In this document: positions 1-9,218 of the stretch, piece by piece
How positions within the stretch are numbered: position 1 is the first letter of the stretch
Layout of the letters: every line of letters starts with the position of its first letter
NCBI RefSeq assembly: GCF_000745185.1
Contig: NZ_JQNJ01000001.1
Coordinates: 1,945,501-2,009,500, forward strand
Length of the DNA: 64,000 nt
Source of the DNA: Muricauda sp. MAR_2010_75
GTDB lineage: Bacteria > Bacteroidota > Bacteroidia > Flavobacteriales > Flavobacteriaceae
Reading direction: 5' to 3'
Translations under genes and position numbers: made by a program
Notes under the pieces: model-generated
What the model saw: the letters and a program-made list of their open reading frames with translations, nothing else
Told to the model about the DNA's origin: nothing
Databases searched by the model: none

Positions 1-49
1 GAGCGCCAAGAGAAGGTATAGACCCATAGTTAGACCGCTCTTCAACTTT

Positions 50-105
50 TGATAGTATCACTATTTAATGTGAACATCGCATCCCTTAAGTTTTGTATAC
101 TATCA
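50..105. promoter_or_regulatory. 9-bp inverted repeat upstream of glutaminase
   Basis: TGATAGTAT at 50-58 is matched by its reverse complement ATACTATCA at 97-105, separated by 38 nt. It lies about 75 nt before the glutaminase start. It could be an operator or part of the end of an upstream gene outside the window. No function can be assigned from sequence alone. Confidence 0.3.
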
Positions 106-123
106 TATAGAATTCGCTAATGA

Positions 124-153
124 AGGGCCATAAAAGGTGGCCCTCTCTTTTTC
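124..153 (+). terminator. hairpin with T-rich tail before glutaminase
   Basis: AGGGCC (124-129) pairs with GGCCCT (139-144), followed by a T-rich stretch (CTCTTTTTCC). It ends about 25 nt before the glutaminase ATG. It probably terminates a gene lying off the left edge, but a leader attenuator for the glutaminase-amt unit is also possible. Confidence 0.5.
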
Positions 154-178
154 CTAAGAACATTAAAATCAACTTGTT

Positions 179-1774
179 ATGATTAGTACAACGCAGATTG
201 ATAATCATGCGGCAGACTCCCTTTTTCGCATATTGGATCATGGAAAGAAGAAATCCATTGAGTCTGATAAATTTCTGGACAAATTGGCTCGCACCGGAAT
301 CTTATCTGATGACCCAAGAATTCAAGAGTTGCTCAATATTTTTAGAGTAAAGGAACAAGAGAAGCGAAAAAGTCCAACCATAAGCTCATCGGAGTTCAAT
401 GAAATCCTGAAGCAAAATGCACTGATAAAAAAATCACTGACAGAAAACTTGGTGATTCCCGACTTTGAATTTTTCTGTAAGGAAGTGGAAGACATTTTTC
501 AGGAAACCCTTAAAAACACGGATGGGAAAGTAGCAGATTATATTCCACAACTGGCTAGGGTAAATCCCGATCATTTTGCGGTTTCCATTTGTACGGTGGA
601 TGGGCAGCGGTTTTCCTTTGGCGATTCCAAAGTCAATTTTTGCTTGCAATCCTCTTGCAAGCCCATTAATTATTGCTTGGCCTTGGAAGAACTTGGGGAG
701 TACAAAGTACATTGCCATGTTGGTAGGGAACCCAGCGGACAATCCTTTAATGAATTGGCGTTGAACTCAAAGGGGCTTCCACACAACCCTATGATCAATG
801 CAGGGGCCATGATGAGTTGCTCTCTCATCGATAGGGAAAATAATACAGCGGATCGTTTTGATAAAGTCAGCAAAACATGGCAAGCCTTGTGTGGGGATAA
901 ACCTGTAAGCTTCAACAACGCTGTCTACCTGTCGGAACGCCAAACGGCGGACAGAAACTTTGCACTTGCGTATTTCATGCGGGAAAAGAATGCCTTTCCC
1001 GAAAAGACAAACCTCACCGAGACCTTGGAATTTTATTTTCAATGCTGCTCTATAGAATCCTGCACAAATGATTTATCGGTGGCAGCAGCGACCTTGGCCA
1101 ATGCAGGGACCAATCCATTGACAGGGAAAGGAATTTTTAAATCATCAACGGTGCAAAACTGCCTGTCGTTAATGTTGAGTTGCGGCATGTACGATTTCTC
1201 GGGGGAGTTCGCTTTTAAGATTGGTCTTCCCGCCAAAAGTGGGGTTTCTGGAGCTTTGATGTTGGTCATTCCCAATTTAATGGGCATCAGCATTTGGTCA
1301 CCGAGACTGGACCAAGTAGGAAATACCGTAAGAGGAGTGGAATTCTGTAAACGTCTTGTGGAACGCTTCAGTTTTCACCAATACGACTCCTTAACCGGTC
1401 ATTGCAAGAAAATCAATCCAAGAAGAAAACAAAATGAGCTCATGGCTTCCAAAGTGATGGAACTAATTCGAGCGGCAAGTTTTGGCGACATGGATGAGAT
1501 TTATCGTTTGCAAGCGGAAGGGGTTAGTCCCAATACTGCTGATTATGATGGACGTACCCCACTGCATTTGGCTGCATGTGAAAATCAAGTAGAGGTAGTC
1601 AAACATCTCATTGGAAATGGAGTGCATCTTTCTCCAAAAGATCGATGGGGCAACACCCCCTTGAATGACGCTACAAGATTTAAGAATAAGGAAATAAAAG
1701 CCATGCTGGAGCAAGCCATAAAAATCAAAAGAAATGGTAAGGCTAATGTACTGGCAGCGGTAGCTAACAATTAA
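179..1774 (+). CDS. glsA: glutaminase A with C-terminal ankyrin repeats (kidney-type architecture)
   Basis: Hydrolyses L-glutamine to glutamate and ammonia in the cytoplasm. The catalytic beta-lactamase-like fold spans about residues 115-400. The S-x-x-K pair is Ser158/Lys161 in FCLQSSCKPINY, and the block HNPMINAGAMM is nearly that of animal glutaminase. Two ankyrin repeats follow at about 440-515 (DYDGRTPLHLAA, PKDRWGNTPL). About 100 N-terminal residues resemble the helical, EF-hand-like region of animal GLS. At 531 aa it is far longer than the roughly 310-aa Escherichia coli enzymes. The amt gene begins 11 nt downstream, so ammonium release and uptake are probably co-expressed. Family and activity are secure; the role of the extra domains is inferred from the animal enzyme. 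Confidence 0.93.
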   Translation: MISTTQIDNHAADSLFRILDHGKKKSIESDKFLDKLARTGILSDDPRIQELLNIFRVKEQEKRKSPTISSSEFNEILKQNALIKKSLTENLVIPDFEFFCKEVEDIFQETLKNTDGKVADYIPQLARVNPDHFAVSICTVDGQRFSFGDSKVNFCLQSSCKPINYCLALEELGEYKVHCHVGREPSGQSFNELALNSKGLPHNPMINAGAMMSCSLIDRENNTADRFDKVSKTWQALCGDKPVSFNNAVYLSERQTADRNFALAYFMREKNAFPEKTNLTETLEFYFQCCSIESCTNDLSVAAATLANAGTNPLTGKGIFKSSTVQNCLSLMLSCGMYDFSGEFAFKIGLPAKSGVSGALMLVIPNLMGISIWSPRLDQVGNTVRGVEFCKRLVERFSFHQYDSLTGHCKKINPRRKQNELMASKVMELIRAASFGDMDEIYRLQAEGVSPNTADYDGRTPLHLAACENQVEVVKHLIGNGVHLSPKDRWGNTPLNDATRFKNKEIKAMLEQAIKIKRNGKANVLAAVANN

Positions 1775-1785
1775 AAAAAACAGAT

Positions 1786-2988
1786 ATGGATACTGGAGAT
1801 ACAGCATGGGTATTAATAGCCACGGCACTTGTAATGCTAATGACACCCGCAGGACTGGCCCTTTTTTATGGGGGACTTTCCAACAAGAAGAACGTAATCA
1901 ATACCGTTGGAATGAGTTATGTTGCCTTTTGTGTGGCTACACTGGCTTGGGTAGCTGTAGGGTATAGCATTGCCTTTGGCCCAGAGGGGCACCCGATTTT
2001 TGGTTCAATCGAAGCCCTTTTTTTAAAAAACATAGCCCCCTCACAACTTATGGGCTCCATTCCTGAATTGGCTTTTGTGGCCTTTCAGGGGGTGTTTGCT
2101 GCAATTGCTGTGGCTATTATTTCGGGATCAGTGATAGGGCGATTAAAATTTAATAGTTGGATAATTTTCTCAACACTGTGGGTACTATTTGTTTACGCTC
2201 CTTTGGTACGGATGATTTGGGGCGATGGCCTTTTGAGCTATTTGGGAGAGCTAGATTTTGCTGGAGGCACGGTCATTCATGTGAATGCAGGTGTGGCAGG
2301 TCTGGTTTTGGCCCTCATTTTGGGAAAACGTAAGGAACATGTGGAGATTGACCCATCCTCCACCAAATTGACCGTGTTGGGCTCTGCCTTGCTTTGGTTT
2401 GGTTGGTTTGGGTTCAACGCAGGAAGCCAATTAGCTGCTGATGGTATAGCGGCCAATGCCTTTTTGGTGACCAATATAGCAGCCTGTGCAGGTGCATTGG
2501 CTTGGATGGCTTTTGAATGGAAAAGAAAACAGAAACCTACCATTTTGGGCCTTGCCTCGGGAGCCATATCTGGACTAGTGGGTATAACGCCAGCTGCAGG
2601 TTATGTTGGTGTGGATGGCGCTTTGATCATTGGTTTGGTATCGGGAATGCTGGGATTTGTTGGTGTAGTGTACTTAAAGAAAGCCTTCAATTATGATGAT
2701 ACCCTGGATGCTTTTGGAATTCATGGATTGGTGGGTATTTGGGGCTCCATTGCCACTGGACTTTTTGCAAATCCAGAAATTAATGGGGAGGCAGGACTTT
2801 TTTATGGGAATCCCCAGCAAGTGATGGTGCAGCTCGTAGCGGTGTTGGTTACCATACTCTTTTCCTTGGTAGGGACCTTCGTCATATATAAAATCACCAA
2901 ACTGTTGACCCGTGGCACTAGGGTAGCGGCTGATGTTGAAATCAGGGGTATAGATGCAGCTTATCATGACGAAAAGAGCTTTTCATAA
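1786..2988 (+). CDS. amt: ammonium transporter Amt
   Basis: Polytopic inner-membrane channel for ammonium/ammonia, 400 aa, the usual length for the family. The twin pore histidines are visible as His165 (GGTVIHVNAGVAG) and His313 (DAFGIHGLVGIWG), equivalent to E. coli AmtB His168/His318. About 11 membrane segments can be read from the hydrophobic stretches. The start lies 11 nt after the glutaminase stop, so the pair looks like a nitrogen-scavenging operon. No GlnK/PII gene is adjacent, although amt is often paired with one; the short charged C-terminus is the expected PII contact. Confidence 0.96.
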   Translation: MDTGDTAWVLIATALVMLMTPAGLALFYGGLSNKKNVINTVGMSYVAFCVATLAWVAVGYSIAFGPEGHPIFGSIEALFLKNIAPSQLMGSIPELAFVAFQGVFAAIAVAIISGSVIGRLKFNSWIIFSTLWVLFVYAPLVRMIWGDGLLSYLGELDFAGGTVIHVNAGVAGLVLALILGKRKEHVEIDPSSTKLTVLGSALLWFGWFGFNAGSQLAADGIAANAFLVTNIAACAGALAWMAFEWKRKQKPTILGLASGAISGLVGITPAAGYVGVDGALIIGLVSGMLGFVGVVYLKKAFNYDDTLDAFGIHGLVGIWGSIATGLFANPEINGEAGLFYGNPQQVMVQLVAVLVTILFSLVGTFVIYKITKLLTRGTRVAADVEIRGIDAAYHDEKSFS

Positions 2989-3003
2989 ATACCTTAAAAA
3001 ATA

Positions 3004-3115
3004 CTGGGGTCCCTTACACTGCTTTGTTGGTTTGGTTTTACGCTGTGTAAGGCCCAGTTGACTTTGACTGTAGTTTTTGGTTAAGAAGGGTTGGTGGAAT
3101 AGTCATCAACCCTTC
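3004..3115 (+). terminator. two consecutive hairpins after amt
   Basis: The first stem pairs CTTACAC (3013-3019) with GTGTAAG (3045-3051), extended by CTGGG/CCCAG. The second pairs GAAGGGTTG (3085-3093) with CAACCCTTC (3107-3115). Neither has a strong T-run, so termination is uncertain. They sit between amt and the small lipoprotein gene and could instead be mRNA-stabilising structures or a leader. Confidence 0.4.
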
Positions 3116-3162
3116 CAAGAACTCAAAGAATCAAGAATTAAATCACAAAAAAATATTTGAAG

Positions 3163-3525
3163 ATGGGAAGTAAATTGCAATTGAAAAGAATAACCTTGTC
3201 GGAGCTATGTCTAGTGTTCTTGCTTGTGTTTTTGGGATGCTCCAAGGATGATAACAAAGCAATACAGGGAATAGCTGTTCAAGAAGTGGAAATATTTACG
3301 GAAGAAAGTAAATTGAACATCGGAGGAACGGTTCAGTTGAACACAGTGGTCACTCCAGCTGATATTAATAACCTCAATGTATTCTGGGGTACGGGTAATC
3401 CCAATGTCGCAGTAGCTGATAAATCGGGCATGGTAACAGGTATTAAAAAGGGAGAGGTTACCATTTTTGCCATATCCGAAGAAAATCTGCAAATCTCGGA
3501 TAGCGTAGTGCTACAGGTAGAATAA
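3163..3525 (+). CDS. small lipoprotein with one bacterial Ig-like (Big_2) domain
   Basis: 120 aa. A hydrophobic signal (LCLVFLLVFLGC) ends in a lipobox Cys followed by SKDD, so it is a predicted lipoprotein. The rest is a single Big_2-like beta-sandwich with the typical pattern VQLNTVVTPAD, then VAVADKSGMVTGIKKGEVTIFA. ATG at 3163 is preferred over an in-frame TTG at 3157. Such domains usually sit in adhesins or surface lipoproteins; a stand-alone one has no predictable activity. It stands alone between hairpins, with a tiny ORF 15 nt downstream. Confidence 0.8.
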   Translation: MGSKLQLKRITLSELCLVFLLVFLGCSKDDNKAIQGIAVQEVEIFTEESKLNIGGTVQLNTVVTPADINNLNVFWGTGNPNVAVADKSGMVTGIKKGEVTIFAISEENLQISDSVVLQVE

Positions 3526-3540
3526 CCCAAATTTTATAAA

Positions 3541-3606
3541 ATGAAAATAGTTGAAATAATCCGGCTCTTTTTGCTGGTAGTTTTAGGCATCATATTACTT
3601 GCCTAA
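3541..3606 (+). CDS. candidate 21-residue membrane peptide
   Basis: A short ORF begins 15 nt after the lipoprotein stop. It reads MKIVEIIRLF then LLVVLGIILLA, a charged N-terminus followed by one hydrophobic helix. It ends about 120 nt before a good terminator (3727-3761), so it is probably on the same transcript. Its composition is that of small membrane peptides or toxin-like peptides. With so few codons a chance ORF cannot be excluded. Confidence 0.3.
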   Translation: MKIVEIIRLFLLVVLGIILLA

Positions 3607-3726
3607 ATTTTTAAAAAAGCTTGAATTAGTGTTAGTTAAGTAGTGGTTAAGCCCAGAAAGCAGGTCTGCATAATTGTTCCTTGACGTTCGGTGGGAAACA
3701 TTGTTGTGACTGTGTTTATTTGGCAA

Positions 3727-3761
3727 GAAAAGAGCTGGTGGTTATGCCGCCAGTTCTTTTT
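3727..3761 (+). terminator. rho-independent terminator
   Basis: AAAAGAGCTGGTGG pairs, with one or two G-U pairs, with CCGCCAGTTCTTTT around a short loop, then continues as TTTTTGTTG. It closes the lipoprotein/small-peptide unit. The remaining 3762-3966 holds only AT-rich upstream DNA of the DUF11 gene, including TATGTTTG at 3918-3925, which fits the Bacteroidota -7 element TAnnTTTG but lacks a well-spaced TTG partner. Confidence 0.7.
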
Positions 3762-3966
3762 GTTGTTTGGGGGCGTGGCTTATTGTGTGGTCAATAGTTT
3801 TTTATATTTCCTTTTAAAATGTTAAAAATAGCCCCTGTTTTCCATCGTTTATCCGATGTTTCACAACAAATGATCGGTGTAATACAACATAACTTCCTTT
3901 TTGTCCCTTGTTGTTGATATGTTTGGGTTAGTCTTACTCCGTAAGTATAGCCTCATCCTCTAAACT

Positions 3967-6900
3967 ATGAACAAACCCCAACCAAGCCAGTACAAAACCA
4001 ATTTTATTTTGGCTTTTTTGTTTGCGCTGACCTTAGTGCAAGTTGGGAATGCTCAATGTCCCGTGGATGCCGGTTCTGATATTACCGTAGCACACCTGAC
4101 TCCTGTTTTTTTGAATGCAACGCCCCCAGCGCCCAATTCGGGTGTATGGACACAGGTTTTGGGTCCATCCGTGGTAAATTTTGTGGATGCTACGGACCCC
4201 GTGACTGAAGTACAAGGGACAGTTCCCGGAACGTATGAATTTAGATGGACCGTTTCTGGCGGATCATGCACCACCGCATCAGACACTGTTGAAGTTACTA
4301 TCGTGGGAGTAGACTTGGAGTTGGAGATATTGGCTAGTAATACTTCGCCGGATGTGGGTGATGTGGTCACCTTTACCATCAATCTAAGCAATTTGGGAGA
4401 TATTGATGCAACTGGGGTTTCCGTTGAAGACTTGGTTCCTTCTGGTTTTGGAAGTATAACAGCAATCAATAATGGAGGTACGTTCAGCTTTGTTACCGAT
4501 AAGGTTACCTGGACCGGACTTTCAGTCCCATTGGGAACCAATACAACCGTTCTCACTTTTGAAGCAACAATTTTGACACCAACGGGCACTCTTGGTGAGT
4601 TTACCCATATTGCTGAAGTGACCGCTAGTGGCCAATTTGATTATGACAGTACCCCTAATAATGATGATGGGGACCAAAGTGAAGATGATGAAGATGCAAT
4701 AACCGTAGCACCCCAACAAGCCGATTTGTCCCTTACCAAAACCATAGTGGGAGGAAATACCAATCCTTATGTAGGTGAGGAAATAAGTTTTGAAATATTT
4801 GTAACCAACGATGGACCAGATAATGCCACCAATGTTCGGGTGGTAGACCAATTACAATCCGGCTACAGTTTTGTATCCTACACCGCCACTGCCGGAACCT
4901 ATAATGCGGGAACTGCATTTTGGGATATTGGTACTCTGGCCAACGGGGCTTCGGAGACGCTTACAATCAATGTTACTGTAAATGATACGGGAAATCACAC
5001 CAATACGTCCCAAGTATGGCAGTCCGATGCCTACGATTTGGACTCTACACCGGGCAATGGGGTCTCTTCCGAAGATGACCAAGGCGATGTGTCGGTTACC
5101 CCTGTTGATGTTGTCGACCTTTCGTTGACCAAGGTAATCGACAAGGCTCCACCGCTAGTGAGTGATAACGTCATGTTCACGCTAACGGTTTCCAATGCCG
5201 GTCCCAGTGATGCAACCTCGGTAGAGGTCACGGATGTGTTGCCATCTGGATTTACGTATGTTTCTGATAATGGAGGTGGGGATTATGATGAGGTAAGCGG
5301 TATTTGGGATGTGGGAACCTTGGCCAATGGAAGCACAACAAGTCTCAGCATCCTCGCCAACGTGAATCCTTCAGGTGACTATACCAACATAGCTGAGATT
5401 ACAGGCCATGACCAGTTTGACTCCGATTCAACCCCAAACAACAATGTTTCGGGGGAAGACGATCAGGATGAAGTGGTGGTCATTCCCGATCCAGTAGTTG
5501 ACATTTCGGTGACCAAGACCGTGGATGATTTAATTCCAAATGTGGGCGATCAGGCAATTTTTACCGTTACCATAAATAATGATGGGCCAAGTGACGCTAC
5601 CAACCTTGTGGTTACAGATGTATTAGCTTCAGGCTATCGCTTGGTCAGCGCCAATACCACCACAGGCACCTACAACAGTGTTAATGGGTCTTGGACCATT
5701 GGAAGTTTGGCCAGCGGTGCTTCGGAAACGCTGACCATAACGGCCGATATATTGTCCAGTGGAAATTATGCCAATACTGCAGAACTTACGGGATTGACAG
5801 AAACTGATACCGACTCAACTCCCGGAAACAATAGTGAAACAGAAGATGATCAACAAACTGTAACACCGGTCCCACTTCCTATATCGGACCTACTTTTGCG
5901 AAAATCTGTGGACAATTTGAGCCCTTTTGTGGGGGAGGTTGTCATTTTTAGCATCAATCTTACCAACCTTGGGCCCAGCAACGTCACCGGGGTTCAGGTC
6001 ATGGACTTGTTGCCCTCAGGATATACCTATGTATCCAATAGCAGGACAGCCGGGACGTATAATCCTACTACCGGAATATGGGAGTTGAACAATGTTATAC
6101 CAGATGGGGTAACTGAGACCTTGAACATTGTGGCCACCGTAAATCCAACTGGGGACTACTTTAATGTTACCGAAGTGGTTGCATCCAGCAATGATGATCC
6201 CAATTCAATCCCCAATAACAACAATGTATTTGAGAATGATCAAGATAGTGCCGGAACCATTCCTATCCCCGCTGCGGATATAACCCTCAGTAAAACGGTA
6301 GATAATGAATTCCCAGATGTTTCCGATAATGTAACGTTCACCCTAACCTTGACCAATGAAGGTCCAAGCGATGCCTTTGCATTGATGGTTGAGGATGTAT
6401 TGCCCTCGGGTTACGCCTATGTTTCTGATGACTCGGGAGGGTTTTATGATGTTAATTCGGGACTTTGGAACGTAGGCAACTTAACTGCTGGAAGCAATGC
6501 TGTTTTGAACATGGTGGTTCAGGTGAATGCTTCAGGAGATTACCTGAACAGGGCCGAGTTGGTGAATTCCGTGATACCCGACCCCGATTCCTCACCGGGC
6601 AACAATGATCCAACCGAGGATGACCAAGATGAACAAGCCACCACACCAAGGCACGTCACGGATATTTCAGTCACCAACACAGCGGACAATCTAAGTCCGG
6701 CTGCTGGAGATCAGATTGTGTTTACGATAACCCTCAACAATGCTGGGCCTAATAACGCCACAAGTTTGGTTGTGGAAGATTTGTTGGCTACGGGATACAG
6801 CTTTACAACTGCCACGCCTTCAGCAGGAACCTACGATGAACTTGTAGGTTCATGGGATGTATCGAGCCTAAATAGCGGTGCATCCGAAACGCTTCAAATT

Positions 6901-8109
6901 ACAGCCGTGGTACTTCCCAATGGGGACTACCGGAATACGGCCGAATTGATCGCATTGGACACCTATGATCCTGATTCCACACCCAACAATAATGTGTCTT
7001 CAGAAGATGACCAAGCTACTGTTGTTCCAGTTCCCTTTGGTTTGGCAGATTTGTCGTTGACCAAAATTGTGGATAATGTCTCGCCAAATGTAGGTGATGT
7101 CGTCAGATTCACCATAAGTGTTGCCAATGATGGACCTACCGACGCCACTGGTGTAGTGGTCACCGATGTATTGCCAGAAGGCTATACCTATCAATCGCAT
7201 ACAGCCACCGCTGGGGTGTATAACCCAAATACTGGATTGTGGAATGTTAACCGAACTATTTTCAATCAGAATGCAGAAACCCTGGAACTTTTGGCCGTGG
7301 TAAATATCCCTACGGGACAGGCTGATGAATATCTTAATGTGGCCGAGATAACGGCAAGTAATTTTACAGACCCGGATAGTAATCCCATTGAAGGTACAGC
7401 AACAGACGACTTGTCAGATGGCATTGAAGATGACGATGAGGCCAGTGCCTTTGTGATACCGCAAACCACGGATTTGGCCATTACAAAAATAGTGGATAGA
7501 ATGGAGCCCAATATTGGTGATGAGGTTGTTTTCTCTATTACGGTGACCAACCAAGGAGATGTTCCCGCAACAAATATCGGTATCGAAGAACAATTGCCAA
7601 ATGGGTACAGGTTGATTTCGTCTTCGGCTACTGTGGGACAATATGATGCTAGTGAAGGTTTTTGGGAACTGGACACGCTACAGGTTTCTGAAACAGCTCA
7701 ACTCGATGTAACCGTTGCTGTTTTGGATTTTGAAGATTATTTGAACACAGCAAGCTTGGCTTTCGTAGATCAGTTGGATACTAATTCTGACAACGATTCG
7801 GCTGAAGCTTTTGTACAGCCCACTTGCTTGGTGGTGTATAATGAATTTTCACCCAATGGGGACGGGGTCAACGACTTCTTTACCATTGATTGTATTTCCA
7901 GATACCCTGGAAATGAACTTCAGGTGTATAACCGATGGGGAACCGTGATTTACCAAAAACGTGGATACAACAATGATTGGGACGGAACACCCAATGGGCG
8001 TGCCGTTGTGCAAAAAGAAGACCAATTGCCGGTTGGCACCTATTATTATGTGTTGGATTTGGGGGATGGTTCCGAACCCAGAACAGATTGGCTGTATATA
8101 AATCGATAG
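3967..8109 (+). CDS. surface adhesin with nine DUF11 repeats and type IX secretion (type B) sorting domain
   Basis: 1380 aa, exported by the type IX system and anchored or released at the cell surface. After a signal peptide ending near GNAQ there is a short Ig/PKD-like segment. Nine DUF11 repeats of about 130 aa follow, each opening with a D-[LI]-x-[LV]-[TS]-K-like motif and closing with an acidic E-D-D-Q stretch that may bind calcium. The last 85 or so residues form the gliding motility-associated C-terminal domain (FSPNGDGVNDFF, YNRWGTVIYQ, LPVGTYYYVLDL). A PorP/SprF gene follows within 10-35 nt, the classic SprB/SprF pairing. Ligand or role (adhesion, gliding) is inferred from the family. 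Confidence 0.9.
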   Translation: MNKPQPSQYKTNFILAFLFALTLVQVGNAQCPVDAGSDITVAHLTPVFLNATPPAPNSGVWTQVLGPSVVNFVDATDPVTEVQGTVPGTYEFRWTVSGGSCTTASDTVEVTIVGVDLELEILASNTSPDVGDVVTFTINLSNLGDIDATGVSVEDLVPSGFGSITAINNGGTFSFVTDKVTWTGLSVPLGTNTTVLTFEATILTPTGTLGEFTHIAEVTASGQFDYDSTPNNDDGDQSEDDEDAITVAPQQADLSLTKTIVGGNTNPYVGEEISFEIFVTNDGPDNATNVRVVDQLQSGYSFVSYTATAGTYNAGTAFWDIGTLANGASETLTINVTVNDTGNHTNTSQVWQSDAYDLDSTPGNGVSSEDDQGDVSVTPVDVVDLSLTKVIDKAPPLVSDNVMFTLTVSNAGPSDATSVEVTDVLPSGFTYVSDNGGGDYDEVSGIWDVGTLANGSTTSLSILANVNPSGDYTNIAEITGHDQFDSDSTPNNNVSGEDDQDEVVVIPDPVVDISVTKTVDDLIPNVGDQAIFTVTINNDGPSDATNLVVTDVLASGYRLVSANTTTGTYNSVNGSWTIGSLASGASETLTITADILSSGNYANTAELTGLTETDTDSTPGNNSETEDDQQTVTPVPLPISDLLLRKSVDNLSPFVGEVVIFSINLTNLGPSNVTGVQVMDLLPSGYTYVSNSRTAGTYNPTTGIWELNNVIPDGVTETLNIVATVNPTGDYFNVTEVVASSNDDPNSIPNNNNVFENDQDSAGTIPIPAADITLSKTVDNEFPDVSDNVTFTLTLTNEGPSDAFALMVEDVLPSGYAYVSDDSGGFYDVNSGLWNVGNLTAGSNAVLNMVVQVNASGDYLNRAELVNSVIPDPDSSPGNNDPTEDDQDEQATTPRHVTDISVTNTADNLSPAAGDQIVFTITLNNAGPNNATSLVVEDLLATGYSFTTATPSAGTYDELVGSWDVSSLNSGASETLQITAVVLPNGDYRNTAELIALDTYDPDSTPNNNVSSEDDQATVVPVPFGLADLSLTKIVDNVSPNVGDVVRFTISVANDGPTDATGVVVTDVLPEGYTYQSHTATAGVYNPNTGLWNVNRTIFNQNAETLELLAVVNIPTGQADEYLNVAEITASNFTDPDSNPIEGTATDDLSDGIEDDDEASAFVIPQTTDLAITKIVDRMEPNIGDEVVFSITVTNQGDVPATNIGIEEQLPNGYRLISSSATVGQYDASEGFWELDTLQVSETAQLDVTVAVLDFEDYLNTASLAFVDQLDTNSDNDSAEAFVQPTCLVVYNEFSPNGDGVNDFFTIDCISRYPGNELQVYNRWGTVIYQKRGYNNDWDGTPNGRAVVQKEDQLPVGTYYYVLDLGDGSEPRTDWLYINR

Positions 8110-8143
8110 AAAGGGGATGAACTGCGTTAAAAACATATCGCGA

Positions 8144-9055
8144 ATGAAAAAACGAATGGGGCATACCTATCTGATGGTTTTACTCTTGGGATGCTGCATG
8201 GTTTCTGCACAGCAAGACCCACAGTTCACCCAATATATGTACAACACCATGAGTGTGAATCCTGCTTATGCGGGCTCTCAAGGGTATCTTACCGCTCTGT
8301 TGATGCACCGTTCCCAATGGCTTGGGGTAAACGGAGCGCCCAATACGCAGGTTTTGGCCGTGGACACTCCGTTGGAAAACAAGCTTGGTGTGGGAGGGAT
8401 TTTGGCCCACGATGCCCTCGGGCCTTCTTCTGAAATATTTGTGGACGGTAATGTATCGTACACCATTCAATTGGATAGTACCAACCGAAAACTGTCATTT
8501 GGAATGAAATTGGGAGGCCGATTGTTTGATGTGGATTTCTCCAAAGGACTTACCCAGAATCCTGATGTGGCCTTTCAAAATAATGTAAAGAGCAAATTTT
8601 TCCCTACTATTGGGGCGGGACTATATTATCAGGCCAAGGATAGTTATTTGGGTTTTGCGATACCCAATTTCTTTTCACAGAAACATTATGATGGAGAGGA
8701 ACAAGAGATAGCCGCGGAACGCTTGCACTACTACTTTATTGGAGGGAAGTTCCTTGATCTTACACCAGAAATTGTACTACGGCCCAGCTTTTTTGTAAAA
8801 TGGGTTCCTGGTGCACCAATCATTGCCGATGTTTCGGTGAATGCAGTGCTCAGGGAGACTTTCACATTTGGGGTGGCCTATAGATGGGACGATTCCTTTT
8901 CAACCCTGCTTGGGCTTCAAATTACGCCAAACCTAAATGCAGGATACGCGTATGATCTTACCACCTCCAACTTGGCAAACTATACTGGAGGTTCGCACGA
9001 AATATTTTTACGATACCAATTCAAGGAGTTGAATAAAGCATCGGAATCGCAATGA
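8144..9055 (+). CDS. type IX secretion system membrane protein, PorP/SprF family
   Basis: About 303 aa outer-membrane barrel. Family landmarks are QDPQFTQYMYNTMSVNPAYAGS near the mature N-terminus and HRSQWLGVNGAPNTQ, both hallmarks of PorP/SprF. A signal peptide ends at SAQ. ATG at 8144 gives a compact signal peptide; an in-frame ATG at 8117 would add nine residues. SprF-type proteins are needed for secretion or display of the cognate type B adhesin, here the gene just upstream. A terminator follows at 9108. Confidence 0.92.
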   Translation: MKKRMGHTYLMVLLLGCCMVSAQQDPQFTQYMYNTMSVNPAYAGSQGYLTALLMHRSQWLGVNGAPNTQVLAVDTPLENKLGVGGILAHDALGPSSEIFVDGNVSYTIQLDSTNRKLSFGMKLGGRLFDVDFSKGLTQNPDVAFQNNVKSKFFPTIGAGLYYQAKDSYLGFAIPNFFSQKHYDGEEQEIAAERLHYYFIGGKFLDLTPEIVLRPSFFVKWVPGAPIIADVSVNAVLRETFTFGVAYRWDDSFSTLLGLQITPNLNAGYAYDLTTSNLANYTGGSHEIFLRYQFKELNKASESQ

Positions 9056-9107
9056 TTTCAGTGCAGAAAACGAAAACCAAATAGCAACATAACCTTATGC
9101 AGGCAAG

Positions 9108-9136
9108 CCTTCAACCGTAGTTGAAGGTTTTTTTTT
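9108..9136 (+). terminator. rho-independent terminator of the adhesin/SprF unit
   Basis: CCTTCAAC (9108-9115) and GTTGAAGG (9120-9127) form a perfect 8-bp stem with a CGTA loop, followed by nine T residues. It ends the DUF11 adhesin/SprF transcript before the sigma factor unit. Confidence 0.9.
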
Positions 9137-9218
9137 GAAAAAAATTCAGCATGGTGCAACCTTTTCATTTTTAGTTTGTCATTGAGATAGAATGAAATAG
9201 GATTATTTTTAGCCGTAT

